Shown here: positions 42,784 to 50,094 of the stretch, piece after piece | How positions within the stretch are numbered: the first letter of the stretch is position 1 | Layout: every line of letters starts with the position of its first letter | NCBI RefSeq assembly: GCF_000429825.1 | Contig: NZ_AUCP01000023.1 | Span: 1-64,000 of the forward strand | Origin: Cohnella thermotolerans DSM 17683 | Lineage (GTDB): Bacteria > Bacillota > Bacilli > Paenibacillales > Paenibacillaceae | Length of the DNA stretch: 64,000 nt | Direction of reading: 5' to 3' | The notes under the pieces: model-generated | What the model saw: the letters and a program-made list of their open reading frames with translations, nothing else | Told to the model about the DNA's origin: nothing | Database searches by the model: none | Position numbers and translations under genes: made by a program

Positions 42784-43149
42784 TCAGCCGGCTTGCCACG
42801 CTTGTTTCGCGTCCTCGCGGAAGCCGACGGTCGCGCGCTTTCCGTCCGTAATGACGGGACGCTTGATCAGCATGCCGTTCGAAGCGAGCAGCCGGACTTT
42901 CTCCTCGTCGGACATCCCGGCGAGTTTATCCTTCAAGCCGAGCCGCTTGTAAACTTCGCCGGATACGTTGAACCACTTCGCGATCGGCAAGCCGCTTAGG
43001 CGAATCAACTCGCTGAGCTGCTCCGGTGAAGGGGGCGCTTCGGCGATATTCCGAAGGTCAAGCTCGTAGCCTTGCTCTTTCAGCCATTTGACCGCCCCGC
43101 GGCAGGTGCTGCAGGACGGGTATTGATAAACGGTCAAAGATTTGCTCAT
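42784..43149 (-). CDS. ArsC/Spx-family thioredoxin-fold protein, YusI-like
   Basis: The protein has 121 aa. The ArsC/Spx fold carries a CxxC redox pair at residues 13-16 (YPSCSTCRGA), then FNVSGEVYKRLGLKDKL and GMLIKRPVITDGKRATVGF. It is closest to Bacillus YusI, a relative of Spx and arsenate reductase. It lacks the RNA polymerase-binding Gly-Pro/Arg context of Spx that I would look for, so a redox or arsenate role is as likely as regulation. The ATG at 43149 has GAGGAGG about 12 bases upstream. It is 17 bases after an RluA-type gene. Confidence 0.85.
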   Translation of the reverse strand: MSKSLTVYQYPSCSTCRGAVKWLKEQGYELDLRNIAEAPPSPEQLSELIRLSGLPIAKWFNVSGEVYKRLGLKDKLAGMSDEEKVRLLASNGMLIKRPVITDGKRATVGFREDAKQAWQAG

Positions 43150-43166
43150 GCAGTCTGTTATCCTCC

Positions 43167-44141
43167 TCAAACCTTCTGCGCGTCAAGCCCGGGCGGAAGC
43201 TCGGACAGCCTGGCCTCCAGCGTCTGCAGGTCTTGCGGCAGCCCGGCCTCGAGCTCCATCGGCGCGTTCGTCACCGGATGGCGGAACGCGAGCATGGACG
43301 CGTGCAGCGCCTGCCGGCCGATCGCTCCCTCGAGCGCGCGGGCGAGCTCGGTCCGCTCCCAGGCCGGATCGGCGTAATAGGCGTCGCCGATGAGCGGACA
43401 GCCGACGGAGCTGAGATGAACGCGAATCTGGTGCGTCCGTCCCGTGCCGAGGCGGACGTCCAGCGCCGTCGCCCCGCATGGGTAGCTCGCGGCGACCCGG
43501 TAGTACGTCAGGGAAGGGGCGCCGTCCTCGCGCACCGCCCGGCGGTGCGGGTCTTCGGGCACGCGGCCGATCGGTGCGTTCACTTCTCCTTCTTCAGCCG
43601 GCGGGCGGTCGAAGACGTAAGCGCGATATTGCTTGGTTACCTCGTCCTTCGCCATCTGCTCGGACAACTGCTGGTGAGCGTAAGGATGCTTGGCGACGAT
43701 GACGAGGCCGGACGTATCCTCGTCCAACCGGTGAACCGGACGGAACCGGCGGCGCTCGCCCTTCTCCAGCCAGTAATGGACGACCCCGTTCGCGAGCGTG
43801 TTCAAATAATGCCCGGTCGTCGGATGGACAATGATGCCGGCGGGCTTGTTCAGCACGAGAAGATGCTCGTCTTCGAATACGATGTCGAGCGCCATCGGTT
43901 GCGGATAAATGTCCTCGGACGTCTCCCGCTCCATGCGGAACTCGACGACGTCGCCCGCCGCGAGCCTGTAGCTCGGGAAGGCTTTCTCCCCGTTCACCGC
44001 AAGCCCTTCCTCCGACTGCTTCAGCCGGACGAACAGCCGCCTGGAGACGCCCAGCCGGTCGCGCAGCACGTCCCGCAGCATGCGGCCTTCGTCCCGTTCG
44101 TCCGCCACATGCACGACCGGCTCGTAATAGCCGTCGCTCAT
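43167..44141 (-). CDS. RluA-family pseudouridine synthase
   Basis: The enzyme has 324 aa. An N-terminal S4-like RNA-binding segment (LRDVLRDRLGVSRRLFVRLK) precedes the RluA catalytic domain, with the active-site Asp in HRLDEDTSGLVIVAK (about residue 138). Other family motifs are VLNKPAGIIVHP and GRTHQIRVHLSSVGCPLIGD. It isomerises uridine to pseudouridine in rRNA or tRNA (RluD-like). Its ATG overlaps the TGA of the pduO-type gene (ATGA), so translation is coupled. The exact target base is not clear. Confidence 0.93.
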   Translation of the reverse strand: MSDGYYEPVVHVADERDEGRMLRDVLRDRLGVSRRLFVRLKQSEEGLAVNGEKAFPSYRLAAGDVVEFRMERETSEDIYPQPMALDIVFEDEHLLVLNKPAGIIVHPTTGHYLNTLANGVVHYWLEKGERRRFRPVHRLDEDTSGLVIVAKHPYAHQQLSEQMAKDEVTKQYRAYVFDRPPAEEGEVNAPIGRVPEDPHRRAVREDGAPSLTYYRVAASYPCGATALDVRLGTGRTHQIRVHLSSVGCPLIGDAYYADPAWERTELARALEGAIGRQALHASMLAFRHPVTNAPMELEAGLPQDLQTLEARLSELPPGLDAQKV

Positions 44142-44728
44142 TCCGCTTGCGGCCTCCGTCCGAACACGCGGGCGCCGCGTTCGTATTCCGTGTCCGCGAC
44201 GCCCGCCAGAACGTTCGCTGTCCGCGCCGCCGCGAAGAAATAGTCGGACAGCCGGTTGACGTAGCGCAGCACTTCTTCGGGACAGGGCTGGCCCGAATCG
44301 GCGAGCGTCACGATCCGGCGCTCCGCCCGGCGGCAGACGGTCCGGCACACGTGCAGCCGGGCGGCGGGCTCGCTCCCGCCGGGAAGGATAAAGCGCTCGA
44401 TCGGCGGCAGCGACGCCTGATGGCGGTCGATCCACGCCTCCAGCCGCGCCGTCATGTCCGCCGACACTTTCAATTGCGACGCCTCGGGATTCGCGTACGA
44501 CAAATCCGAGCCGCAGTCGAACAGCTCCTGCTGAATGACGCCAAGCTCCTCCAGCAGACCGTCCCAGGCGGCGTCCTTCGCGTCCGCCATCCAGACCGCC
44601 GCCAGGCCGACATATGCGTTCAGCTCGTCGATCGCGCCGTACGCTTCGACTCTGGCGTCGTTCTTGGATACGCGTCCCCCGATGACCGAAGTGCGGCCCT
44701 GATCTCCGGTTCGGGTATATAGTTTCAT
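44138..44728 (-). CDS. PduO-type ATP:cob(I)alamin adenosyltransferase
   Basis: The enzyme has 196 aa. N-terminal YTRTGDQGRTSVIGG (residues 4-18) is the ATP loop. RRAERRIVTL and YVNRLSDYFFAAAR are the other conserved motifs. It adds the adenosyl group to cob(I)alamin to make coenzyme B12. I chose the ATG at 44728 with GGAGG 11 bases upstream. The 51-bp repeat array ends only 31 bases before this start. The cobU-like gene lies beyond the array on the same strand, and the two share a pathway. The gene overlaps the RluA-type gene by 4 bp. Confidence 0.93.
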   Translation of the reverse strand: MKLYTRTGDQGRTSVIGGRVSKNDARVEAYGAIDELNAYVGLAAVWMADAKDAAWDGLLEELGVIQQELFDCGSDLSYANPEASQLKVSADMTARLEAWIDRHQASLPPIERFILPGGSEPAARLHVCRTVCRRAERRIVTLADSGQPCPEEVLRYVNRLSDYFFAAARTANVLAGVADTEYERGARVFGRRPQAE

Positions 44729-44759
44729 CGTCGTTTGTCCTCCGTTTCGTAGTTCCGCC

Positions 44760-45254
44760 AATGTGGCTCTAATCTTGAGGTTCTTTCGCGCATACCACCG
44801 CATTCTCGCTAATGTGGCTCAAATCTTGAGACTCTTTCGCCTACCACACCGCATTCCCGCTAATGTAGCTCAAATCTTGAGACTCTTTCGTCCACCACAC
44901 CGCATTCTCGCTAATGTGGCTCAAATCTTGAGCTTCTTTCTCCCACCGCACCGCGTTCCCGCTAATGTAGCTCAAATCTTGAGACTCTTTCGCCTACCAC
45001 ACCGCGTTCCCGCCAATGTAGCTCAAATCTTGAGCTTCTTTCTCCCGCCGCACCGCGTTCCCGCCAATGTAGCTCAATTCTTGAGCCTCTTTCGCCTACC
45101 ACACCGGATTCCCGCTAATGTGGCTCAATTCTTGAGCCTCTTTCGCGCATACCGCCGGATTCCCGCTAATGTGGCTCAATTCTTGAGCCTCTTTCGCGCA
45201 TACCGCCGGATTCCCGCCGATGCAGCTCAATTCTTGAGCTTCTTCCGCGGGCTC
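44760..45254. repeat. 51-bp tandem hairpin array, ten copies (array 2)
   Basis: Units start at 44760, 44811, 44862, 44913, 44964, 45015, 45066, 45117, 45168 and 45219, always 51 bp apart. The consensus opens AATGTGGCTCAAATCTTGAG, then CTCTTTCGC and a 21-bp spacer ending TTCCCGCT. The hairpin is GCTCAA / TTGAGC around ATC or TTC. Copies 4 and 6 belong to a CTTCTTTCTCC subtype, the others to CTCTTTCGC. Copies 8 and 9 differ at one base. Copy 10 runs into the 3' end of the cobU-like gene and contains its stop codon. The array fills the gap between the cobU-like and pduO-type genes. It is related to array 1 at 21402. Confidence 0.96.
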
Positions 45255-45823
45255 TTCAGCTCCGTCGCGACGCCGGCGACGAGATGATGCAAGCCGTCGC
45301 ACGCGTCGGAGAGCCTCCGGTTCGCGCCGGACAGCTCCCGCAAATACCAACGCTCCCAAGGGTCGCGGGCGAGCCCCCCGGGCGTATCCTCCGTGACGAC
45401 GAGCAGCCGCCCCTCGAAGCCCAGCAGCGCGCCTACCACCTCGCGCAAAGCCGCTTCGAGCTTCGCCGTGCGCAGCCGGAACGTCTCCTCCGTCTCCTCC
45501 GGCGAAACGCTCCGGATCTCTTCGACCGCCTGTCTCAGCCAGCCCGACAAGCTGTCCACGATCACGACTCTATCGCTCGCCCGGAACGGATTGGACAGCA
45601 GATTGATGCGGTTCAGCCGCTCCGCCAGCGCACGATCCGCGGGCAACAGCGTCCGCCGTCCCCTGTTTGCGCTCCCGGCGGCTTCCCCTTCTTCGCCGGC
45701 ACCGCAAGCTCCGGGCCAGGGGGGACAAGCCAGCTTAATCGCCTCCCGGCCATGGGCGGCGGCCCACGCTTCAGCGAAAGCCGATTTCCCGCTGCCGATG
45801 CCGCCGGTGACGATCCAGAGCAT
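45227..45823 (-). CDS. CobU-like adenosylcobinamide kinase/guanylyltransferase
   Basis: The protein has 198 aa. A P-loop (TGGIGSGKSAFAE, residues 6-18) opens a CobU/CobP-like fold. The C-terminus keeps the family pattern RELSGANRRLSDACDGLHHLVAGV. CobU phosphorylates adenosylcobinamide and then adds GMP in nucleotide-loop assembly. The conserved His region after the P-loop is weak and the middle is Gly/Ala-rich (GACGAGEEGEAAGSANRGR), so activity is less sure than the family. Its last codons and stop come from the tenth unit of the repeat array. The ribosome site (GGAGGG) lies a few bases before the ATG. Confidence 0.8.
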   Translation of the reverse strand: MLWIVTGGIGSGKSAFAEAWAAAHGREAIKLACPPWPGACGAGEEGEAAGSANRGRRTLLPADRALAERLNRINLLSNPFRASDRVVIVDSLSGWLRQAVEEIRSVSPEETEETFRLRTAKLEAALREVVGALLGFEGRLLVVTEDTPGGLARDPWERWYLRELSGANRRLSDACDGLHHLVAGVATELKSPRKKLKN

Positions 45824-45865
45824 AACTTTCCCTCCTTCGAGCCTCCATACGTTTTACTATAGCAA

Positions 45866-45899
45866 AAAGAAAAAGCCCAGTCACGGAATTGACGGGGCT
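45866..45899 (-). terminator. Terminator of the Spo0E-like gene
   Basis: Stem AGCCC-A-GTCA / TGAC-G-GGGCT with one mismatch and a 6-base loop, followed by TTTTTCTTTTTG on the minus strand. It begins just after the stop codon. Confidence 0.85.
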
Positions 45900-46157
45900 C
45901 TAACGGTTAACCGTAATTTGTTTCATATATTCGATGATTTTCGCATCCAGCATCCGGCTGATTTCCATGACGGTGTCCGCGGTGAACGATTCTTCCCGCA
46001 GGAACGCTTCCGTCATGCTTTTCCGCAATTCGTCGATTTCCTCCTCCAGCCTGCGGCTCGCGCCGATGGAGGTCCTGTCCCGGTCAAGCAGCGCGGATGA
46101 GATGGAATGGATCGCGGTATCCGGGCTTGATGAGGGTTGCTGTTCCGCCATCTCCAT
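45900..46157 (-). CDS. Spo0E-like aspartyl-phosphate phosphatase
   Basis: The protein has 85 aa. Two helices carry the Spo0E family motif SRMLD (SxxxD, in TVMEISRMLDAKIIEYM, about residues 62-78), preceded by LEEEIDELRKSMTEAF. Family members dephosphorylate Spo0A~P and delay sporulation. AGGGGAGAG stands just before the ATG, a TATAAT box lies 58 bases upstream (46215-46220, minus sense), and a terminator follows. Its N-terminal 30 residues are extra and disordered compared with the 50-60-aa family core. Confidence 0.85.
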   Translation of the reverse strand: MEMAEQQPSSSPDTAIHSISSALLDRDRTSIGASRRLEEEIDELRKSMTEAFLREESFTADTVMEISRMLDAKIIEYMKQITVNR

Positions 46158-46266
46158 GCTCTCTCCCCTTTCTCATGACGAATAACCATCAAGCGGGATG
46201 AAAAAACAAGGGTAATTATAGCAGAACGAGCGGAAAAAACCTATCTTTTTGGAGCAAATTGCAATT

Positions 46267-47484
46267 TTATCGCAATTTGTTCAAAAAATCGTCAATCCTC
46301 TCCAGCGCTTCCGTCAATTGCGCGACGGACGTCGCGTACGAGCAGCGGATGAAGCCCTCTCCGCCCTTCCCGAACACGTAGCCGGGCACGGCGGCCACTT
46401 TCGCTTCGCGAAGCAGCCGGGACGCGAACTCCTCGGACGACAGCCCGGTCGACCGGATCGACGGGAACGCGTAGAACGCGCCCTGCGGCTCGTGGCAGTC
46501 GAGCCCGATCTCGCGGAAGCCCTGAACGACCAGCCGCCGCCGCTGATTGTACGATTCGATCATCCGGTGCATCTCTTCCATGCCGTTCGTCAACGCCTCG
46601 AGCGCGGCGACCTGGCCCATGATCGGAGCGCACATGACGGTGTATTGGTGAATCTTCAGCATGGCGGCGATCAGATCCGGATGCCCGCAGGCATAGCCCA
46701 TCCGCCAGCCCGTCATGGCGAAAGCCTTCGAGAAACCGCTGACGACGATCGTCCTATCGCGCATGCCCGGCAGCGAAGCAAAGCTGACGTGGCGCGGGCC
46801 GTACGTCAATTCGGCGTAAATCTCGTCGGAGACGACGATCAGATCGTGCTCCTCGACGAGCTTAGCGATCGGCAGCAGATCCTCCCGCGTCATGATGGCG
46901 CCGGTCGGATTGCTCGGGTAGCACAGGACGAGCACCTTCGACCGGGGCGTGATGGCGGCTTTGAGGTTCTCCGCGGTCAGCTTGAACTGGTCCTCGGCGA
47001 ACGTCTCGATGCCGACGGGAACGCCGCCGCTAAGCGTCGAGATCGGATTGTACGGCAAATACGTCGGTTCGGGAATGAGAATCTCGTCTCCCGGTTCGAT
47101 CAGAGCCCGAATCGCGAGGTCGATCGCCTCGCTGCCCCCTACGGTGACGAGCATTTCGCTTCCCGGATCGTAGTCGAGGCCGAAGCGGTCGTGCAAATAT
47201 CGGGCGATCGCTTCGCGCAGCTCCGGCAAGCCCGCGTTGGACGTATATTGCGTTTTGCCCTTCTCGAGCGAATAGACGGCGGCATCGCGATAACGCCACG
47301 GCGTGACGAAATCCGGCTCGCCGACGCCGAGAGAGATGATGCTGCTGTCCTTGCTGGCGCTGACCAAGTCAAAAAAACGCCGGATGCCCGAAGGGGGAAT
47401 GGCCCGCGCTCCGGCCGCCAGATAACGCTCCATGCCGCCAGGCTTCGTTCGGGTCTCGGGCTGTTTTTCCACGTCTTTGATCAT
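46267..47484 (-). CDS. alaT: Alanine-type aminotransferase, AlaT-like
   Basis: The enzyme has 405 aa, fold type I. The PLP lysine lies in SGFSKAFAMTGWRMGYACG (about residue 252), with CYPSNPTGAIM and VSDEIYAELTYG supplying Asn and Asp/Tyr. It follows an Lrp-type regulator by 31 bases, the arrangement of alaR-alaT (yugG-yugH) in B. subtilis, where AlaT makes alanine from pyruvate. PatA-type N-acetyl-diaminopimelate aminotransferase is the main alternative; context favours AlaT. Confidence 0.87.
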   Translation of the reverse strand: MIKDVEKQPETRTKPGGMERYLAAGARAIPPSGIRRFFDLVSASKDSSIISLGVGEPDFVTPWRYRDAAVYSLEKGKTQYTSNAGLPELREAIARYLHDRFGLDYDPGSEMLVTVGGSEAIDLAIRALIEPGDEILIPEPTYLPYNPISTLSGGVPVGIETFAEDQFKLTAENLKAAITPRSKVLVLCYPSNPTGAIMTREDLLPIAKLVEEHDLIVVSDEIYAELTYGPRHVSFASLPGMRDRTIVVSGFSKAFAMTGWRMGYACGHPDLIAAMLKIHQYTVMCAPIMGQVAALEALTNGMEEMHRMIESYNQRRRLVVQGFREIGLDCHEPQGAFYAFPSIRSTGLSSEEFASRLLREAKVAAVPGYVFGKGGEGFIRCSYATSVAQLTEALERIDDFLNKLR

Positions 47485-47515
47485 GGTTCTTCGGTTCCTT
47501 CTTTCTTCCGTCAGG

Positions 47516-48007
47516 TTACGGCGAGACCAGGAGACGATGATCGTCCTCGAATTCTTCGAAAATGATGCCGTCCTGTTTGTATTTTTTCAAGATGAAAAAG
47601 GTTTTGGTCGAAATGACGGATTCGATGGTGGACAGTTTGTTCGAGACGAACGACGCGACTTCCTTCAAGTTCTTCCCGTCGATCTCCACGCACAAATCGT
47701 AAGCCCCCGACATGAGATAAACCGACTTCACTTCCGGGTACAAATAAATGCGCTCGGCGATGCTCTCGAAGCCGCGGCCGCGCTCGGGCGAGCATTCCAC
47801 CTCGATCAGCGCGGTCACCTTCTCGTCGTCCACCTTGCTCCAGTTGACGACCGCCGCGTACTTGACGATGACGTGATCCCGCTCCATCTCTTCAATGGCG
47901 GAGGACACTTCCGCTTCTTCGGCGCCTAGCATGGTGGCGATGGTCGCCGGGGAGAGACGGGCGTCTTCCTTGAGCAGATCCAAAATTTTCGATTTCAATT
48001 CGTTCAT
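47516..48007 (-). CDS. alaR: Lrp/AsnC-family regulator, AlaR-like
   Basis: The protein has 163 aa. An N-terminal winged helix (LDLLKEDARLSPATIATMLG) is followed by an Lrp ligand-binding RAM domain (TALIEVECSPERGRGF, then VYLMSGAYDLCVEIDG). It is the first gene of alaR-alaT and should control alanine synthesis. AGGAGG lies 8 bases before the ATG. A C-terminal extension of about 15 residues (DGIIFEEFEDDHRLLVSP) is typical of this subgroup. Confidence 0.92.
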   Translation of the reverse strand: MNELKSKILDLLKEDARLSPATIATMLGAEEAEVSSAIEEMERDHVIVKYAAVVNWSKVDDEKVTALIEVECSPERGRGFESIAERIYLYPEVKSVYLMSGAYDLCVEIDGKNLKEVASFVSNKLSTIESVISTKTFFILKKYKQDGIIFEEFEDDHRLLVSP

Positions 48008-48131
48008 GGGGATCCCTCCTGAATAACTCTCATATTACATCAAATACAGGCCGGATGGAAAGGAGCATTTCGCGAAACGAAAGGGATTTCCTTCGGGGAC
48101 ACTCGCCGCCGCACATACTCAAAAGGACGGG

Positions 48132-48178
48132 AAAAGGCACCCTCCGAGCCGGCGCGCGGGCGCCGAAGGAGAGTGCCT
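48132..48178 (-). terminator. Terminator of the CotF-like genes
   Basis: Stem AGGCACCCTCC / GGAGAGTGCCT with one mismatch, closing a GC-rich inner hairpin, followed by TTTTCCC on the minus strand. Confidence 0.75.
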
Positions 48179-48193
48179 CCGAATACGAACTCG

Positions 48194-48592
48194 TTACATG
48201 TAATTGTTCGGCGGCTGCCACTGCGGCGCCGGCTGGTAAGCCCAATCGCCGAACGCTTGCGGCGACTGGCCGGGCGCGGCGCTCTTGCGCTGCTGGACGA
48301 ACTGGTTCGTCTTCTGCTGCGTGCTCTGATACGATTTGAGCTGCTTGTCAATCTCCTGCTTCAGCGCAGGCGACGCGGCGTTGTACATTTTCTGCTGGCT
48401 CATCGCGTTATAAAGCTCGCCTTGCATGGCGAGCGTCGTGTTCAGCAGCTGCGTGAACTGCTGCCGCACGGTCGGGCAGACCGATTCCGTCGCGGCGGTC
48501 GCGTATTCGCGGGTGACCCGCTTGAGATCGGACAGCACCGTATGAGCCAAATCCTCGTCCGGAAGAAACGGCTGCGATTGCGGGGCGTACAT
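48194..48592 (-). CDS. Spore coat protein, CotF-like
   Basis: The protein has 132 aa. The CotF four-helix fold is recognisable from DLAHTVLSDLKRVTREYATA and CPTVRQQFTQLLNTTLAMQG, followed by a Gln/Pro-rich tail (WAYQPAPQWQPPNNYM) as in many coat proteins. It follows a smaller CotF-like gene by 28 bases, and the pair is probably co-expressed in the mother cell. AGGAGG lies a few bases before the ATG. Confidence 0.83.
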   Translation of the reverse strand: MYAPQSQPFLPDEDLAHTVLSDLKRVTREYATAATESVCPTVRQQFTQLLNTTLAMQGELYNAMSQQKMYNAASPALKQEIDKQLKSYQSTQQKTNQFVQQRKSAAPGQSPQAFGDWAYQPAPQWQPPNNYM

Positions 48593-48620
48593 TCGTTGAA
48601 CTCCTCCTCTTGTTTGACGG

Positions 48621-48848
48621 TCAGGCTTGCGGCTGGGTCGGGGCGAGCGGCTGATGCTGCTGCAAGCAGTTCAGCAGCGCCTGATAGTGCTGCATATGCA
48701 CCTGAGACTGGTGCTGAAGCACTTGCCGGATTTGCGGATTGGTGCAAGTCAGCCCGGCGGATGTGCACTGCTTGATCAGCAAGTCCTCGTTCGACATCGA
48801 ATCCGCGATGTATTCGAGCTCCTTCGCGGTGAGCGGCTGCAAATTCAA
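48621..48848 (-). CDS. Small CotF-like spore coat protein (TTG start)
   Basis: The protein has 75 aa. LTAKELEYIADSMSNEDLLI, then TNPQIRQVLQHQSQVHMQHY and a Gln/Pro tail match the short CotF-like partner proteins of Paenibacillus. The start is decided by AAAGGAGG: a TTG at 48848 stands 10 bases after it. A frame extending upstream to 49136 has no site and runs through a terminator and inverted repeats, so I reject it. It lies directly before the longer CotF-like gene. Confidence 0.75.
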   Translation of the reverse strand: MNLQPLTAKELEYIADSMSNEDLLIKQCTSAGLTCTNPQIRQVLQHQSQVHMQHYQALLNCLQQHQPLAPTQPQA

Positions 48849-48936
48849 ACGGTTCGTTCCTCCTTTTACCATTCGGGTTAACAGCCGTAGTTTGCCGCTC
48901 CGCTTCCGAAAATATGCACGAATCGCCCGCCTAACC

Positions 48937-48983
48937 AAAAGCCGCCGCCCGAACGGACCCGAAGGGGCCGAACGAGCGGCGGC
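48937..48983 (-). terminator. Terminator downstream of cysK
   Basis: Perfect 8-bp stem GCCGCCGC / GCGGCGGC around an inner hairpin, followed by TTTTGG on the minus strand. It ends the transcript of the mutS2-cysK operon. Confidence 0.75.
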
Positions 48984-49039
48984 TGCCGATAAGATAAACT
49001 TCAATCGAAGTCTCTCAGGTATGAGCGACCGCTCTCTTA

Positions 49040-49090
49040 CCCCAAAAAGTGACGTAAACCTTCGCAGCCTATTCCGAATACTTTTTGGGG
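49040..49090. repeat. 51-bp element with 11-bp inverted ends
   Basis: CCCCAAAAAGT (49040-49050) and ACTTTTTGGGG (49080-49090) are perfect inverted ends. The interior is AT-richer than its surroundings. It lies in the 330-bp spacer after cysK, which otherwise holds no gene. Confidence 0.7.
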
Positions 49091-49120
49091 ACACCTTACC
49101 ATTGCGGAAGTTTTTCCAGG

Positions 49121-49172
49121 TACAGAAAGTTTTCATTTACTTTAGCGCTTTAGCGAACTTAAACTTTCTGTA
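49121..49172. repeat. 52-bp element with 12-bp inverted ends
   Basis: TACAGAAAGTTT (49121-49132) and AAACTTTCTGTA (49161-49172) are perfect inverted ends. The interior holds a direct repeat CTTTAGCG (49140, 49148). It begins 5 bases after the cysK stop and has no T-run. Confidence 0.7.
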
Positions 49173-49176
49173 ACGT

Positions 49177-50094
49177 TCAGAAAATATCCATGCTCAAATA
49201 CCGTTCCCCCGTGTCCGGGGCGATGCACAGCACCCGCTTGCCCGGGCCGAACCGTCGGGCGATTTGGAGCGCCGCCCAGACGGACGCGCCGGACGACGGG
49301 CCGAGGAGCAGCCCTTCCTTCCGCGCGAGCTGGCGGGTCGTCTCCAGCGCGTCCTCGTCCTTGACGCGAATAATTTCGTCGTAAACGGAGGTGTTCAAGA
49401 TCGGCGGAACGAAGCCCGGACTCGTTCCGACCAGCTTGTGCGGGCCGGGCTGGCCGCCGCTCAAGACGGGCGAGCCGTCGGGCTCCACGACGGCGATGTG
49501 CAGCCCGGGCAGCTTGGCCCGAAGCGTCTCGCCGGTGCCCGTGATCGTGCCGCCGGTGCCCGCCGTGGCGACGAAAGCGTCGAGCCGGCCTTCCGTCTGC
49601 TCCATAATTTCCAGCGCGGTCGTCGTCCGGTGGATGTCCGGATTGGCGGCGTTCTCGAACTGGTTCGGCATATAGCTGCCCGGAATTTCTTCCAGCAGCT
49701 GCCGCGCCTTCGCGATCGCGCCGGGCATCCGCTCCGCGGCCGGCGTCAACACGACCTCCGCGCCGTAGGCACGGAGCAGCGCGATGCGCTCCTTCGTCAT
49801 GTTGTCCGGCATGACGAGGATGAGCCTGTACCCTTTGGCTGCGGCGTTCATCGCCAGGCCGATGCCGGTGTTGCCGCTCGTCGGTTCCACGATCACCGAG
49901 CCGGGACGGATGAGCCCGCGCTTCTCCGCTTCCGAGATCAACCCGAAGGCGGCGCGGTCTTTGACGCTGCCGCTCGGGTTCATCTTCTCCAGCTTCACCA
50001 GCACTTCCGCATCCCGCTCGGAGACGAGCCGGTTCAGCCGCACCGCCGGCGTATCGCCGATAAGCTCCGTTACCGATTGGTACATGCCCCTCAT
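49177..50094 (-). CDS. cysK: Cysteine synthase (O-acetylserine sulfhydrylase)
   Basis: The enzyme has 305 aa, PLP fold type II. The PLP lysine is K45 in NPSGSVKDRA. EPTSGNTGIGLA binds substrate and GTGGTITGTG binds the PLP phosphate. It makes cysteine from O-acetylserine and sulfide. Its ATG overlaps the TGA of the zinc-ribbon gene (ATGA), with GGGGAG 8 bases upstream, so it is the last gene of the mutS2 operon. It lacks a clear reason for that company. Confidence 0.94.
   Translation of the reverse strand: MRGMYQSVTELIGDTPAVRLNRLVSERDAEVLVKLEKMNPSGSVKDRAAFGLISEAEKRGLIRPGSVIVEPTSGNTGIGLAMNAAAKGYRLILVMPDNMTKERIALLRAYGAEVVLTPAAERMPGAIAKARQLLEEIPGSYMPNQFENAANPDIHRTTTALEIMEQTEGRLDAFVATAGTGGTITGTGETLRAKLPGLHIAVVEPDGSPVLSGGQPGPHKLVGTSPGFVPPILNTSVYDEIIRVKDEDALETTRQLARKEGLLLGPSSGASVWAALQIARRFGPGKRVLCIAPDTGERYLSMDIF

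Noticed and set aside
42554-42952. 132-codon plus-strand frame across the repeat spacer
   Set aside because: Runs into the antisense of the YusI-like gene. The repeated FARxQAGR peptide reflects DNA repeats.
21402-45254. CRISPR arrays at the two 51-bp repeat loci
   Set aside because: Spacers within each array are near-identical copies and no cas genes are present.
44763-45287. Plus-strand frame reading a 17-residue repeat peptide through array 2
   Set aside because: No ribosome site, antisense to the cobU-like end, and explained by the repeat period.
48849-49136. N-terminal extension of the small CotF-like protein
   Set aside because: Passes through a terminator and two inverted-repeat elements and lacks a ribosome site; the TTG after AAAGGAGG is better.
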